The translations under genes were made by a program, and so were the position numbers. DNA of 64,000 nt from Marsupella aquatica. Taxonomy: Eukaryota > Marchantiophyta. Shown here in pieces: positions 21,447 to 33,300 of this stretch. The stretch lies in the NCBI GenBank assembly GCA_973895155.1, contig OZ316894.1, forward strand, positions 15,314,001-15,378,000, in the 5' to 3' direction. Numbering within the stretch: the stretch's first letter is position 1; each line of letters starts with the position of its first letter. The notes beneath the pieces are model-generated. The model was not told the DNA's origin. It searched no databases and was given only the letters and a program-made list of their open reading frames with translations.

Positions 21447-24400
21447 TTATTGATTCGATCCGGTCTGCAGTTGAGATAGGCTTCGCATCCCTATCGAGTG
21501 TGTATGCTGGTTGTGTAGATTCGGTGGGAGTGCTTTCGTAAACATGTCTGCAGAGTTGGATTCGCTAGAGATCCACTGAACTGCGATGCTTTTGTTCTGC
21601 TGCTCGTGAGTAAAGAAAAACTTAGGTGCAATGTGTTTCGTTCTGTCTCCCTTGATGAACCCTGCTTGGATTTGATCGACACACGGTCTATTGTCTTCAT
21701 AGAGTTGTGTGGGTGTGGTCAATCTCGGTATGCCTGTGTTTTCGTGTATGTGGTTGATCACATTGCGTAGCCATATGCATTCCCGGCTCGCCTCGTATAA
21801 TGCGATTATTTCGGAGTGGTTTGACGAGGTTGTGGTCAATGTTTGCTTGTTGCTCCTCCATGAGATGGCCGTATTGCCCATCAGGAACACATACCCTGTC
21901 TGTGATTTCGCATCTGCGGGGTCCGACAGGTATCCTGCATCCGCGTACCCGGTAAGTAAGTAAGTATCATGCTTGGGGTAGAATAAGCCGAGGTCTGTCG
22001 TGCCTCTTAAGTATCTGAAGATTCTTTTAATGCCGTTCCAGTGTCTTATGGTTGGCGTTGCGCTATGGCGTGCCAGTAGGTTCACTGAGAATGCCAGATC
22101 GGGTCTTGTCTGGTTAGCGAGGAACATCAGGACCCCTATTGCAGATAGGTATGGTTTGTCTGAGCCAAGTAGTGGCTCGTTCTCGTTCCTCTTCCGGAAA
22201 ATGTCCTTGTCCATATCCAATGAGCGAATGTCCATTGGGGATTTGACTGGTTTGGACTGATGCATATTGAATTGCTTCAGTATTTTTCTTGTATAAGTAG
22301 ATTGGTGCAGTAGGATTCCATTTGGCAGATGTTCGAATTGTAGGCCGAGGCAGAAAGTAGTCTGTCCCAAGTCTCGCACCTCAAATGCCTTTTTCAGTAA
22401 TTGGATAGTTTCCAGCATGATTCGGCTGGTCCCGAATAAGTTCAGGTCATCCACATATATTGCAATGATTATAACTTCACGTCCTTCCTGCTTGAGGAAT
22501 ATGCAAGGTGTGATATCTGAATTTTTAAATCCCATGGTTAACATTTCAGATTTAAATCTCTTATACCAAGTTAGGCCGCTCTGTTTCAGGCCATACATGG
22601 AGCGAAGGACTTGCACTGCAAAACGAGTTTGCTTGGTGAGCATTTGCTTTGAAGAAGCTTTTAGTGCAATTGATTTGGCTATTGTATGTAGTACTGCCTC
22701 ATTGGTGTGATCGAATTTGCTTTTCTCAGTGTGATCTAGTCTCATGGGTGTCTGCTCCCCCTGGCAGTGGTGTTCCACACGTTGTATCAACTCGGGTGGT
22801 GCTTCCATGTGTATAACTGTGTCCAGGTGCCCATATAAGTATGCCGTCACTATGTCCAGTTGGTGCATGGATAAGTTGTGGTACTGTGAAAAGGTGATTA
22901 GGTAGCGGTAAGTGATGGCGTCCATCACTGGGGAGTACGTGAGGTCGTAGTCACGGCCCGGGATTTGGGTAAAGCCCTTTGCTACTAGTCGGGCCTTATG
23001 TCTGACTACTTCCCCCTGTGCATTCCGTTTCTTCACAAAGGTCCATCTGCAGCCTGTGAGGTGAATGCCTGGTGCTGCTGGAGTGATGGGGCCGAAGACA
23101 TGGCGAGATATAAGGGAGTCTAGTTCTAGGTTAATTGCTTTTTCCCACTCGGGCCAGTCTGAGTGGGTTTGTGCTTCCCGGATTGTCTTTGGATCATGTG
23201 AGTCTTCGTCTATTTGTTGGGATATATGGAATGCGAATTTATCATCTATTGTTGTGTGTGTTCTGTCCCATATGTGCCCTGTGCTTCCATAATTGATAGC
23301 GATCTCGTCGTTATCTTCTGGTGTGGTGGTCTGAGGGGTTGGCAGTTCTGAATGTGGTGATGGAGCTCTTGGAGGTGCTGCTTTCCTTTGTCTGGGTTGT
23401 TTGTCTGTAGCTCCTAGGGGGCGTCCCCGCTTTGCTCGTGGTGAGGTTACAGTTGCCGGTTGGATGTCCATCTGTATGCGCGAAGGTGTGTTTGCTGCCG
23501 GTATGTGTGATCGGGTTATTTTTGCGGCATCTGCAAAAGAGTCTGGTAGGTGTTCTATCAGGTTTGTGAGGTGGAGTATTCTTTTAACTTCCGTGTCAGA
23601 TTGGCTAGTTCGGGGATCCTGCCAAAATGCAGATTGGATTTGCCAGGTGAGAGATTTGTCGCTATCTGTTTCCTGTCTTGTTTGTAGTTTTGGAAATGTA
23701 GTTTCATAGAAGTGGCAGTCGCTGAATCGGGCCTTAAAAACGTCGGCTGTGGTGGGTTCCAGGTATCGAATGATGGATGTGGAATCACATCCAATGTATA
23801 TTCCTGCTTGCCGCTGAGGGCCCATTTTGGTTCGTTTGGGGCCCAGTATTGGTACCATTACTTGGCAGCCAAAGGTTCGAAGGTGAGTTATGTTGGGGAT
23901 GGTGCCGAGTGCTAGAGTGTGTGGTGAGCTTGAGTTGTATGCTGACGGTCTGTAACTGAGTAGTGTGGCAGAGTGTAGGATGGCATGTCCCCATGCGGTT
24001 GTGGGGAGGTTGCTCTGCATCAGTATTGGTCTGGCAATTATTTGGAGGCGTTTTATCAACGATTCCGCTGTCCCGTTTTGGAAGTGGACGTGGGGGACGG
24101 GGTACTGTACGTCTATGCCTGTAGCAGTGCAAAAGTCTTCAAAGGTTTTGGAGGTAAATTCCCCTGCATTGTCCACTCTGATTGTCTGGATCTGGTTATC
24201 CGGGAATTGTGCTCTTAGTTTCAAGATGTGAGCCAGTAAGCGAGGGAAAACTAGATTTCTTGTGGATAGGAGTGAGATTTGGGACCATTTAGTTGAGGCA
24301 TCTATTACTGCTAGGTAAAAGCGGAATGGGCCACTAGGGGGGTCGATCGGTCCACATACATCTGCGTGGATCCGTTCCAGAAAGTTGGGGATTCTGGTTC

Positions 24401-26057
24401 CAGGTGGGGTTGGTGAGGGCCTTATTATCAGTTTACCTTGTGAACAGGCAAGGCATGGTCCGAGCATAGATGTGGGGTGTACTGTAGGCGGTATGCCCTT
24501 GGTCTGTTTAACGATTCTCTGGAACATGTTAAGGCCCGGGTGGCCAAGTCTCCTGTGCCAGATCTCTGTGATGGGGTTTTGTGGCTTTTGATTCTCTGGC
24601 TCGGTATGGAAGCTGTGTATGTTGGTAGTATAAAAGCCGGGGTGATGGGCTTTTAGTGTTTCCAGGATCCCATTGTTCTGTGGAGTCTTGGATGTGATAT
24701 GTAGGACTTCGAGTTTGTTGGAAGTCCCAGTTTGGATATGCAGATCATTGGCTCTTATGTCTCCAAAACTTAGGAGGTTCCTGGTGGCTTTGGGTGCGTA
24801 TATGGCAGAGTGTATCTTTATCACTGTGCCTTGTGGTAATGTGACGGTTGCAGGTCCGTAGCCCTCCTCTAACTGATGTTGGCCCATTATGGTGGTGACC
24901 TTTCGCTGTGATGGGGTTATGTGGGTAAAGTATTCCTTATTTTTCAGAATTGAATGTGAGGTCCCACTATCGACTATACATGAGTGAGGATTGTTTGGGT
25001 TCTTTGTGTGGTTCCTTATAATCATGTTGATCTCGGGAAGGATCTCAGCGGAGTCCATGAAAGTGCCATATGTTTCAGGTGCGTTTGTGTTCATGCTTTT
25101 CTTATAAAGGGCTACTAGATGTGAAGGTGCTCTGCAGTGTTTCTGAATGTGCCCTTTAGTTCCACAGCGAAAACAGAGAGGGGGGTTGGTGGTCATATCT
25201 CGTTGGTTGTGCTGGTCCTCGTTGAACTTCGTGCGATTCTGATTATTGTTCTCTCTCGTCCAGGTGTTCCACGAGCTCCTGCCGTTGTATCTCGATCTGC
25301 CTTGGCCGCGTCCTCGGTGGAAATTCCCTCTGCCGCCTCGTTGAAAGTTATTGCTTCGACCCCTATTCGGGCTGCGTCCCCTGGTGCCTGCGCGGCCTCG
25401 ATAGTTTCTTGATTCTCCCCTCTGTGGTGTGGCGTAGTTGGTCTCGGGAGCTGATGTGGACGGGAGGGTCCCCGGTGGGCGTTTCTGCGAATTTTGTAGT
25501 AGTAGGAGCTGGTGCTTTTCAGCCAGCAGCATATGCGCAATTAGTTCGGAGTATTTGGTAAAGGCCATATTCCTGTATTGTGTAGAGAGGATAAGGTTTG
25601 AAGAATGAAGAGTTGACAGTGTTTTTTCGATCTGCTCTGCATCGTTTATTGGTTGGCCGCAGATGGCCAGTTGTGCGATGATCCTGAATAGCTCACTGTT
25701 ATAATCTGCGACCGTCTTGTAGTCTTGGACGCGCAGATTGATCCAGTCGTGGCGAGCTGCGGGTAGGTAGATAGTTCGAATGTGATCGAAACGGGATTGT
25801 AGGTCATCCCATAGTAGCCGGGGATTGAATTCGTTCATGTATTGTTTCTTCAATGGCTCGCATAGATGGTGCCGAATTAGTATTAAGGCCTTCGCCTTTT
25901 GTGGGAGAGTAGTTCCCGCATCTGTAATGATCGTGTCTTGGAGTTCTTTTGCTGCGAGGTGGGCCTCAATATCTAGAGTCCAGGATAGGTAATTTGCGCC
26001 GTCTATACTCAGAGGTTGAAATAGGAGTTTCTCGATGGAGTTAGTGGGTACAGCCAT
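21447..26057 (-). CDS. Copia B gag-pol polyprotein (1,536 aa)
   Basis: Single intact frame from ATG at 26057. Gag is at about residues 1-290 (LSIDGANYLSWTLDIEAHL near the start), with a basic Arg/Gly-rich linker. A CCHC zinc knuckle CFRCGTKGHIQKHC is near 296-309 and the aspartic protease CIVDSGTSHSIL is near 361. The HHCC domain begins with WHRRLGHPG near 500. The integrase core has catalytic Asp in IHADVCGP, Asp in RVDNAGEF and Glu in NGTAESL (about 567, 629 and 665). Reverse transcriptase has DIVTAYLYG and the catalytic IYVDDLNLFG near 1215, and RNase H has TGYADAGYL and YEDNRPCVDQ up to about 1490. The gene order protease-integrase-RT-RNase H defines Ty1/copia. All key residues are present, so the protein should be functional. 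Gag and Pol share one frame, so their ratio is probably set after translation or by splicing. Confidence 0.95.
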   Translation of the reverse strand: MAVPTNSIEKLLFQPLSIDGANYLSWTLDIEAHLAAKELQDTIITDAGTTLPQKAKALILIRHHLCEPLKKQYMNEFNPRLLWDDLQSRFDHIRTIYLPAARHDWINLRVQDYKTVADYNSELFRIIAQLAICGQPINDAEQIEKTLSTLHSSNLILSTQYRNMAFTKYSELIAHMLLAEKHQLLLLQNSQKRPPGTLPSTSAPETNYATPQRGESRNYRGRAGTRGRSPNRGRSNNFQRGGRGNFHRGRGQGRSRYNGRSSWNTWTRENNNQNRTKFNEDQHNQRDMTTNPPLCFRCGTKGHIQKHCRAPSHLVALYKKSMNTNAPETYGTFMDSAEILPEINMIIRNHTKNPNNPHSCIVDSGTSHSILKNKEYFTHITPSQRKVTTIMGQHQLEEGYGPATVTLPQGTVIKIHSAIYAPKATRNLLSFGDIRANDLHIQTGTSNKLEVLHITSKTPQNNGILETLKAHHPGFYTTNIHSFHTEPENQKPQNPITEIWHRRLGHPGLNMFQRIVKQTKGIPPTVHPTSMLGPCLACSQGKLIIRPSPTPPGTRIPNFLERIHADVCGPIDPPSGPFRFYLAVIDASTKWSQISLLSTRNLVFPRLLAHILKLRAQFPDNQIQTIRVDNAGEFTSKTFEDFCTATGIDVQYPVPHVHFQNGTAESLIKRLQIIARPILMQSNLPTTAWGHAILHSATLLSYRPSAYNSSSPHTLALGTIPNITHLRTFGCQVMVPILGPKRTKMGPQRQAGIYIGCDSTSIIRYLEPTTADVFKARFSDCHFYETTFPKLQTRQETDSDKSLTWQIQSAFWQDPRTSQSDTEVKRILHLTNLIEHLPDSFADAAKITRSHIPAANTPSRIQMDIQPATVTSPRAKRGRPLGATDKQPRQRKAAPPRAPSPHSELPTPQTTTPEDNDEIAINYGSTGHIWDRTHTTIDDKFAFHISQQIDEDSHDPKTIREAQTHSDWPEWEKAINLELDSLISRHVFGPITPAAPGIHLTGCRWTFVKKRNAQGEVVRHKARLVAKGFTQIPGRDYDLTYSPVMDAITYRYLITFSQYHNLSMHQLDIVTAYLYGHLDTVIHMEAPPELIQRVEHHCQGEQTPMRLDHTEKSKFDHTNEAVLHTIAKSIALKASSKQMLTKQTRFAVQVLRSMYGLKQSGLTWYKRFKSEMLTMGFKNSDITPCIFLKQEGREVIIIAIYVDDLNLFGTSRIMLETIQLLKKAFEVRDLGQTTFCLGLQFEHLPNGILLHQSTYTRKILKQFNMHQSKPVKSPMDIRSLDMDKDIFRKRNENEPLLGSDKPYLSAIGVLMFLANQTRPDLAFSVNLLARHSATPTIRHWNGIKRIFRYLRGTTDLGLFYPKHDTYLLTGYADAGYLSDPADAKSQTGYVFLMGNTAISWRSNKQTLTTTSSNHSEIIALYEASRECIWLRNVINHIHENTGIPRLTTPTQLYEDNRPCVDQIQAGFIKGDRTKHIAPKFFFTHEQQNKSIAVQWISSESNSADMFTKALPPNLHNQHTHSIGMRSLSQLQTGSNQ

Positions 26058-26361
26058 CTTCTATCAATTGGTCAATTGATCCTGTGATAATAACAATATA
26101 TCCGTTCGCACTTGACTGAGTGATGATGTGGGGCTATGTCCCTTCTTGAGTCGTTGTCTCTCAAGTTGAATTCCTGGGTCTGCCTCCGCTTCTTCTATTG
26201 TCAGCCCCCTCAAATCCCAATCCGTGGAATCGTGGTCAAATTATACCACTCCCGATCGATCTGCTGCCCGAAAAATTAGTTTCTATGGTGCTGAATCAAT
26301 CGCCTTGGCATGAATGTCCCTCTGAAGCTTGTTTGAAAAAAAAAAATTCTCGTTGCAGACA

Positions 26362-26375
26362 TCGTGCTGATAACG
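26362..26375 (-). promoter_or_regulatory. Copia B primer-binding site, apparently for a tRNA-Ile half-molecule
   Basis: The coding strand directly after the 5' LTR reads CGTTATCAGCACGA. Its complement, TCGTGCTGATAACG, matches positions 27-40 of plant tRNA-Ile(AAU) except at position 34, where the gene has A but the RNA carries inosine, which pairs with the C found here. No initiator tRNA-Met 3'-end complement is present. The tRNA comparison is from memory of the plant sequence. Confidence 0.6.
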
Positions 26376-26524
26376 TGTTGTAGCTCATCAACAACTAACT
26401 CCTTTATTCATTCCTCTTCCAATACATATAGTCCCTTAGGCAGGTAGGGTAGTTAGGCGGTTAGTCTTAACCAACTGTGGTAGGTCTAACCTTAGTTAGG
26501 CTAGAGTTAACTCGGGTTACAACA
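26376..26524 (-). repeat. Copia B 5' LTR
   Basis: 149 bp, followed on the plus strand by the target duplication CATAT. Such a short LTR must hold promoter and polyadenylation signals in compact form. No clear TATA box was picked out. Confidence 0.95.
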
Positions 26525-26529
26525 CATAT

Positions 26530-26953
26530 TGCATTCATGTTTTATTGTGTACTTGGAATGAACTCACTCTATAAGTTCACCATTCATCATGTTAACATTA
26601 GAATACATAGTTTCAGAAAGCCATCTTCTATACCATGTACACTAATATGAATTCACAGATTCAAACTTCATAGACTACAAAGAAGGTCACAAAGTATTCC
26701 TCTATACCATACACACTAATACTGAAATGATACAAAACAGATTCAAGTATCATAGACAATCACCATAGAGCCATAGTTTGACATCAATCACTTGTTTCAT
26801 ACATACAGAATTCAGAAATATCAATGTCACACACAACGGCTCCTTCATCCTCTTTACCAAATGGAAAAATTGGTACAGATATTTCTTGGATCTTTCCAAG
26901 GCAATGTCAAAATGTGACACAATTCACATGATTCTATCTACACTTGCATTCAG
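26530..26953. other. Inner CACTA 3' spacer
   Basis: AT-rich, non-coding. A word TACTTGGAATGAAC..CACTCT occurs on both sides of copia B (20721 and 26550), and an imperfect repeat of about 66 bp (TATACCATGTACACTAATA / TATACCATACACACTAATA) lies near 26630 and 26704. Confidence 0.5.
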
Positions 26954-29900
26954 TCACTGCAGACTAACACACTCTGATGGCCAGAGCACAAGAGATCCTA
27001 CTGCATCTGCAATTATTTCCTGAGGTGGATCATCGTCTCTATTCGGAAATGGCAAATTACAATCAGATACAATCATTGTAGTCAACAACACTACTACATG
27101 GTCATCCGGGACCACTTTGCCATGGAATTTTGCATGATCCGGTCGCAAAATGCCTGTACCCACACATACCTGTGAGTCATCCTCCCATGATAGAAGATTA
27201 TGGACTGGCTCTGCTGTGGCTATCACCTCCACCTTACCCTGGCTGTTTTTCTTGGCTTTCCTGGGTGGCTTATACATGACATTATTCATACCTTGGTTGC
27301 GAGTCATGACTTTGGCACGAGTGTTTTGTGCTGGTGATCGAGAATTGGCTACACTCTTCTTCAAAGAATCTGCATCCATATTTGACACTTCTGATTGTGT
27401 AGCAGGATTTCCCTGCGACATCATCTCAGTATCTGCCAACATTGTACTTGCTTCAATTGAAGCATCTACAATCTTACTTGCATCCAATGTTGCTCCCAAG
27501 TTTCGACGTCGCTTCACCCTGCTCCCACTTGGTTGAGAGTCTGTCAACTCTGCATCAACTACAATTCAGTGTCATGTCCAACATAAGTCAATCACTCATC
27601 ACATGTGCTAAATGTACATGTCACCAACCACAAAGTTGTCACTATCTCCTTACCATTATGAACAGCCTTCTTCCCCTTCTTTGCCATTGCCATATGCTCC
27701 ATGTCTGCTTCTGTTGATCAATAAACACACCACAATATTCACGTTGAATCTATTAACCACTGAATTGTTGCTCAACATTCATATAGAGGAATTTAAAGCA
27801 TCAGCTTACCTGATACCTCCTTGGCTATGGTCACTGAGGCACTGGGCACATCTTCTTCATTATTGCTCTTTGAATCACCTGATACATCAATCATGATGTC
27901 ACTTCAGATCCCAGTTCATCCAACCAGTTCTTACAGAAAAGATTACCTCCAACCGGCTTAAGCTTCACAAAACTCCATGCACTTTTCAAATGTAATGTAC
28001 TGGATCATAGCAGGTTACTTGTCTCAGCAACCTTCTTGCCCTTTTGCTTACTGATTACAGGGTCCTTCTCTGCCTCCACTCTTCCTGCATTCAAACCATT
28101 CACTCAATTCATGAAAACTTACTTCTAACATTTGAACATAGGACACAATGAACAATGGGCCGGTGTCATTTCCATACCTGTGTCAGATTTGCCAATTCCC
28201 TTTTTTGTTAACAAGGGCACACTTTGTACAATGTTGCCCTCATTGTTTGGTTGGGAACCACCCAATTTTTCAATCACAAGCTTGAAATTAGATTCCACTG
28301 ATGCAAGAAGGTTCGCTACAGATGCCTCCACAATATCCAAACGATCAGCCAATTTACTTTCCACTCGAGGGAGTCCACACTCTAATGACTTCAACCGTTC
28401 ACACATCTCTGTGAGAGTTGTAACAGTTCCCTGTCATAACACAGCTTACATATCTCAGATAACTGTCCCCAAGAACTGGTTGCTTACTTCCTACTACATT
28501 TCTTTCTGATGCTCAAGGCCAAATAGTCACAGAACACACAGAATTACAACATAATCACCTGTTTGGAAGTTACACTTGTCACCTCACTCCTTCGTTTCAT
28601 GAACTCCTCTCTCACTTCTTGTGCTGATGGTTCTTCACCTGTCAATTTCTTCTGCAGTCCACATCAACATACATATGAATGAAACCAAGTGTTGATTGTC
28701 AATGAAAATGTAATAATGGTAGCAAGATGATAAGTTTGAGGCTTACTATCAGGCATGTCACTGCCTTACCAATTGTTCTTTCACTGGAGCATAACTTCCT
28801 CTCCCAGCCTGTGAAAGGTGTTTCACTTTGCCTCGAGCATTTGACATCAGTTCACTCTTGCTCTGTCCAGCCTCCGACATGAACCCTTTGATTAACCGTG
28901 TCCATTGATCCAGTTCCAATGATGGGGGTGGTGGCATTCTCCTGTTAGAACCATTGTCTATCCACATCCTTTTCAACCTATGCCTCTCTTGTTTCAAAAT
29001 CCTCATTGCATAATCTGATATGCAATCTTCAACTGGGCCCTTACCATCATTACCAACATACTCCCACCGTTCAAGAATGTCCTTGCAGATAGCAGCCCAA
29101 TCAGCTTTGTTATGACTCCTAAACTCTGTAATGCTCAAATCTAACCAACGCAATACTTCTCCTCTTAGGTCAGAATGCCAACGGTTCTTACCATCACATG
29201 TGGGAGTTATCCAACCTTCGGAATTCACTTCTACTTTACCAAATTTGTTACTGTCTCCTGCCTTGGTACTCCCTGAAGCGCTACTAGGTGTCCCTCCACA
29301 GCCTGGTGTCCCCCCACGGCCTGGGGTCCCTCCACGGCCTGATCTCCCCCCACAGCCTGGATTGCATTGTCCAAACCTCCCTGGAGTCCCTGCACATTTA
29401 CAGGATCCATTTACAGTCACTTACATTAGGTAAGTATGAATCATAAATCCCGCTGCCAAATATACAGTGGACTTCAGAGCAATTCTGCAATGACCAAGTT
29501 ACCTCTCCCTTGGCGCATAGATGGTTCTGGACCACCTGTCCTATTGCTTTGTCTTGATGAATTAGGGGCGTTTCTCCCGCCTGTGAATGATTGCCTCCTA
29601 TCTGAACGTGGATGGCCTTTGTTGTTTTCGTGATTGTCCCAATCAGAGTCTGCATACCAACAGGTACATGCCACACTCATGGACCTGTAAGATAAACTCT
29701 TTGCCCTAGCTACACATCAGATAAGTGCATATTGAGCTAAATCTCTACTACCATCACAAAATCACTAGCACAAGGCACTTACTTGTCCAATCATCCTCCT
29801 CACCTTTCCATTGCCCTCTGTACCCGTCTCTACCACGCTCTGGGTGTTCATATTCATCCCATCCATCTTCTGCTCCATCATAGTCATCATCATAATCATC

Positions 29901-30125
29901 AGGCGTCCCTTGCCAATAACTCTGGCTCCTTCTAGGGTATGGATTATGTGATTTCTCTCTAGCTGCCCACCTACCTGGGACTTGATGAGGGCCCTGTGCA
30001 TCTTGCACAGGTGCATTTTTCTGTGAGCCCCCTGCATCTGGGTCTCCATCCATATCCAATCTTTCCTCTTCACCCCACTCTCCAAGCCCCATGTCTGTCT
30101 CCATGTCATCACCCTCTTCCCCCAT
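26954..30125 (-). CDS. TNP1-like gene of the inner CACTA (Transposase_24 / Ptta-En/Spm family)
   Basis: Spliced gene with about nine exons whose phases agree: 30125-29783, 29649-29503, 29389-28770, 28651-28559, 28430-28178, about 28084-28024, about 27880-27810, about 27710-27655, then the last from about 27560 to a stop at 26954. The first exon is acidic (MGEEGDDMETDMGLGEWGEE). Exon 3 has Gly-rich repeats GRGGTPG, then the Transposase_24 core with WHSDLRGEVLRWLDLSITEF and SDYAMRILKQERHRLKRMW. Exon 5 is coiled coil. The last exon ends with IADAVGSLVLWPSECV, like the C-terminal WP motif of plant CACTA TNP1 proteins. Such proteins are thought to bind subterminal repeats and assist the transposase. 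No stop or frameshift was seen in the exons I traced. Confidence 0.8.
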
Positions 30126-30302
30126 AGCTTTTGCACAGCACCCACAACCAAACAGGGAGAATCAGCACACTAAATTCAAAGTATCAATCAATTTCATGCA
30201 TATCCAACTATCCTAAACATCATTCCAGGCAGCAATTCCCGTTCTGTGACTCTGTGCAGGTAGTCATCCTCAACCTCATACTTGCCAATCGCCAGCTGTT
30301 GC

Positions 30303-33300
30303 CTATTGCAAATCATCAACCTCATCATATTCCATTTGCCCAGGTTCATCATATGTCTCTCTCAATGTTAAGGGGATGTAGTCAGTCCCTGCCCGAGTTG
30401 GAAGTACAGTCTCATGACTAGGATGCTCGAATGCAGCATGGTCATCCAAACTGAACTCTACTTTACTTCCATCCATCCGCCTATTCCGTGCTTGGCTATG
30501 GCATACCACCCTCCAGCCATGTGACTCCTCCACATCTGCAAAGAAAGCCTGTTCAACTTGGCTAGGGAAAACAAAAGGCTCAGACCATTCTGGTACTCTG
30601 GACCTAAAATTGGCCAACAAGAACCCATCATGATCACGCTTCATGGTGGCCCTTGGTCTCTGCCACTCTGATTTCACCCATGATCCCTTCATCAATATCA
30701 CTGGGACACTTGTGTTACCATAATTCAACACCCAAATGTCGGTCAACTCCCCCACGTAACCCATCTTCATCCACCCCCTCTGTTCTTCAGAGGTTCTCTG
30801 CTCAAACACAGAAATCAAACCACAATCATATGATACACAATGGTCACCCTGCTCATCCCTCACTCGATAATGATTTCCATAAGCTCTCATCCGTTTGTAG
30901 GTCAGAATAGACAATCGTGGTGGCACAGATAGAAGATACAAATCCTTCTCCATATCTGGGTGATGTCTACTATGCTCTCGAATTGTCACCCGAATCCACT
31001 GCTCGAACTGTGGGAAGGGATCCTGCTGCCCAGAGTGTGCAGCTTTTTGCATATCATATTCCCTGCAATATGAGGTACAGGCATAGTTAGGTCTAAACAA
31101 CACATGACAACCTAAGATCACCCTTGGAACAGACAAGAAGCATCACAACAAAGGCAAGTCAATTCAATCACTCACCTCCACCATGGTTGCATAGGCTCTG
31201 TGTTTGCCAGCACATATGAATGAGCCTTGTCTCGAATCGCAACAGGCAGCTGAACAGCACGTCCCACACCTTCAACAACCTCGCCACTCACTCCATCATC
31301 TTCACCAGATTTCCAAACTCTTGTCATAGCTTCACCAGACCCAGCCATGTACTCTGTTAGGAATCCCAACGTCTCATCCTTAATGTACCCCAATGCCATG
31401 GAAGCCTCTGGCCTGTAGTATGTTCTCACATGACCTTTCAACAACTTCATGTATCGCTCCATAGGGTACATCCATCTGGTACTGACTGGCCCATACTGCC
31501 CTAGCTCTTCTACCACATGGATTAGGAGATGAGTCATAACATCAAAGAAAGCAGGGGGGAAGTATATCTCCAAGTCACAGAGGACATAAGCAACATCCTG
31601 CTTCAACTGCTCCAATCCTTGGGGATCCCACACTTTCACACATATACAGCGAAATACATTGCACAGTCGAAGAATGACATTATGGACTGGTTTCTGCATG
31701 AGACCTCTGAGGCATAGGGGCAGAATGTGCTGCATCAACACATGGTAGTCATGTGTTTTCATACTGCCAAGTTTATTCTTTGTAATATGCTTCTTGAAGG
31801 CACCAGCATAGCCAGAGGGCACTTTCAGACAGCTCAATCTATACAAGAATGTCTTCCATTCATCCTGTGTGCACACATAGGGAGCTTGGAACTTGAGAAG
31901 TACATTGGGATTGCTTGCATGGGGCTTCAACCAAAGGTGAGGGCGAATCCCCTTCTGTTGCATATCAGCTCGAACTGCTCCTGTATCTTTCTCACCCGAC
32001 AAGAACTTCAGCAAGCTCTCACAAATATTTTTCTCAATGTGCATGACGTCCACATTGTGTTTGCTGGGCTCGAATTCCTGCACTCCACAAAGCAAAGAAT
32101 TCAACAACAGAAACACTAATTAACCACATAGGAGGATTGTAACCAACATCAATCCACCATTGCTCCAATCTAAAATTGCAATCATACAGGGGCTGGAGGC
32201 TAAGTACATTACCCTCCAGTACTCCAACTCCAAGTCCATCAAGGTCTGTCTTTTCACACCGTGTTTCACCACAAGATCCTCAGGTTCTCAATCAGTGGCA
32301 CTTCTCTTGTCCCAATCAGCCTTCCTGGCTGCCCACCTCAGGACTTGCTCTCTGGTGACCCTCTGTGGTGGGCCACGAAGCTCTGTTTTGTTGTTGAAGT
32401 GTGCAATTTGAGACCGTGTGTGCCTGTAAGGATGATCAACAGGCAGATACCTTCTATGCCCCTGAAATTTCATACTGTGCAGGGCATGCGACCACTCACT
32501 TGTCACATTTTTCCCACATGGTGTGCACCCCACATAGCCCTTTGTCACTCGTCCAGATATGATGCCATGGCCTGGGTAATCTGCTATATCCAGCAAACAA
32601 ATTGCATGCAGTCTAAAGGGGCTGGGTTGAAGAAGCCCCTTCAGAACATCATGGGTTAACACCCCTTCTATCCACAAAGTCTTCCACTCTTCCACTGCTG
32701 GAGCCAACATGATATCTATGAATTGCTCGGTCATAGAAGCTGGTCCAGGGATTAACAGCACCATCATGACAAAAAACCTCTTTGTAGTCATCCATGGGGG
32801 AAGGTTGTAATTTAGCAGCGTAACCGGCCAACATGAATAACGGTTGTTTTTGTCTCCAAATGGGTTTACTCCATCCAGTGATAGACCAAATCTAAAGTTC
32901 CGCTTCTCTGCAACAAACTGTGGCCACCTCTCATCAACAAATTTCCAATGGTTGGAATCTCCAATGTGACGCTGCAGGCCATCACTGCTCTTGTTATCAG
33001 GAGTCCATGTCATCAGCTTGGAAATGGCAGGGCATCTAAACAGACGTTGTAGTCTAGGAATGAGAGGAAAATGACGAAGAACCTTGGCAGGGTGTGTACA
33101 TTTCCCTACATTCTTGTACCTGTGCTTACCACAATGAGGGCATGTCAATTTATCTGCATGCTCTTTGCGAAAGAGAACACACCCATCAGGGCATGCGTCA
33201 ATAGACACATAGTTCAGCCCAAGGTTAGACATCAATTTCCTAGCCTTGTACATATTTTTTGGAATTGAATTACCTTCTGGTAACACATTTCGGCGCAGGA

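Larger units (their letters stand above)
20759..26524 (-). mobile_element. Copia B: intact, very young Ty1/copia element inside the inner CACTA
   Basis: 5,766 bp with two 149-bp LTRs that I read as identical, a perfect target duplication CATAT (20754-20758 and 26525-26529), a primer site, a polypurine tract and one uninterrupted 1,536-codon gag-pol frame. Identical LTRs mean a very recent insertion. Every hallmark of an autonomous element is present. Confidence 0.95.
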
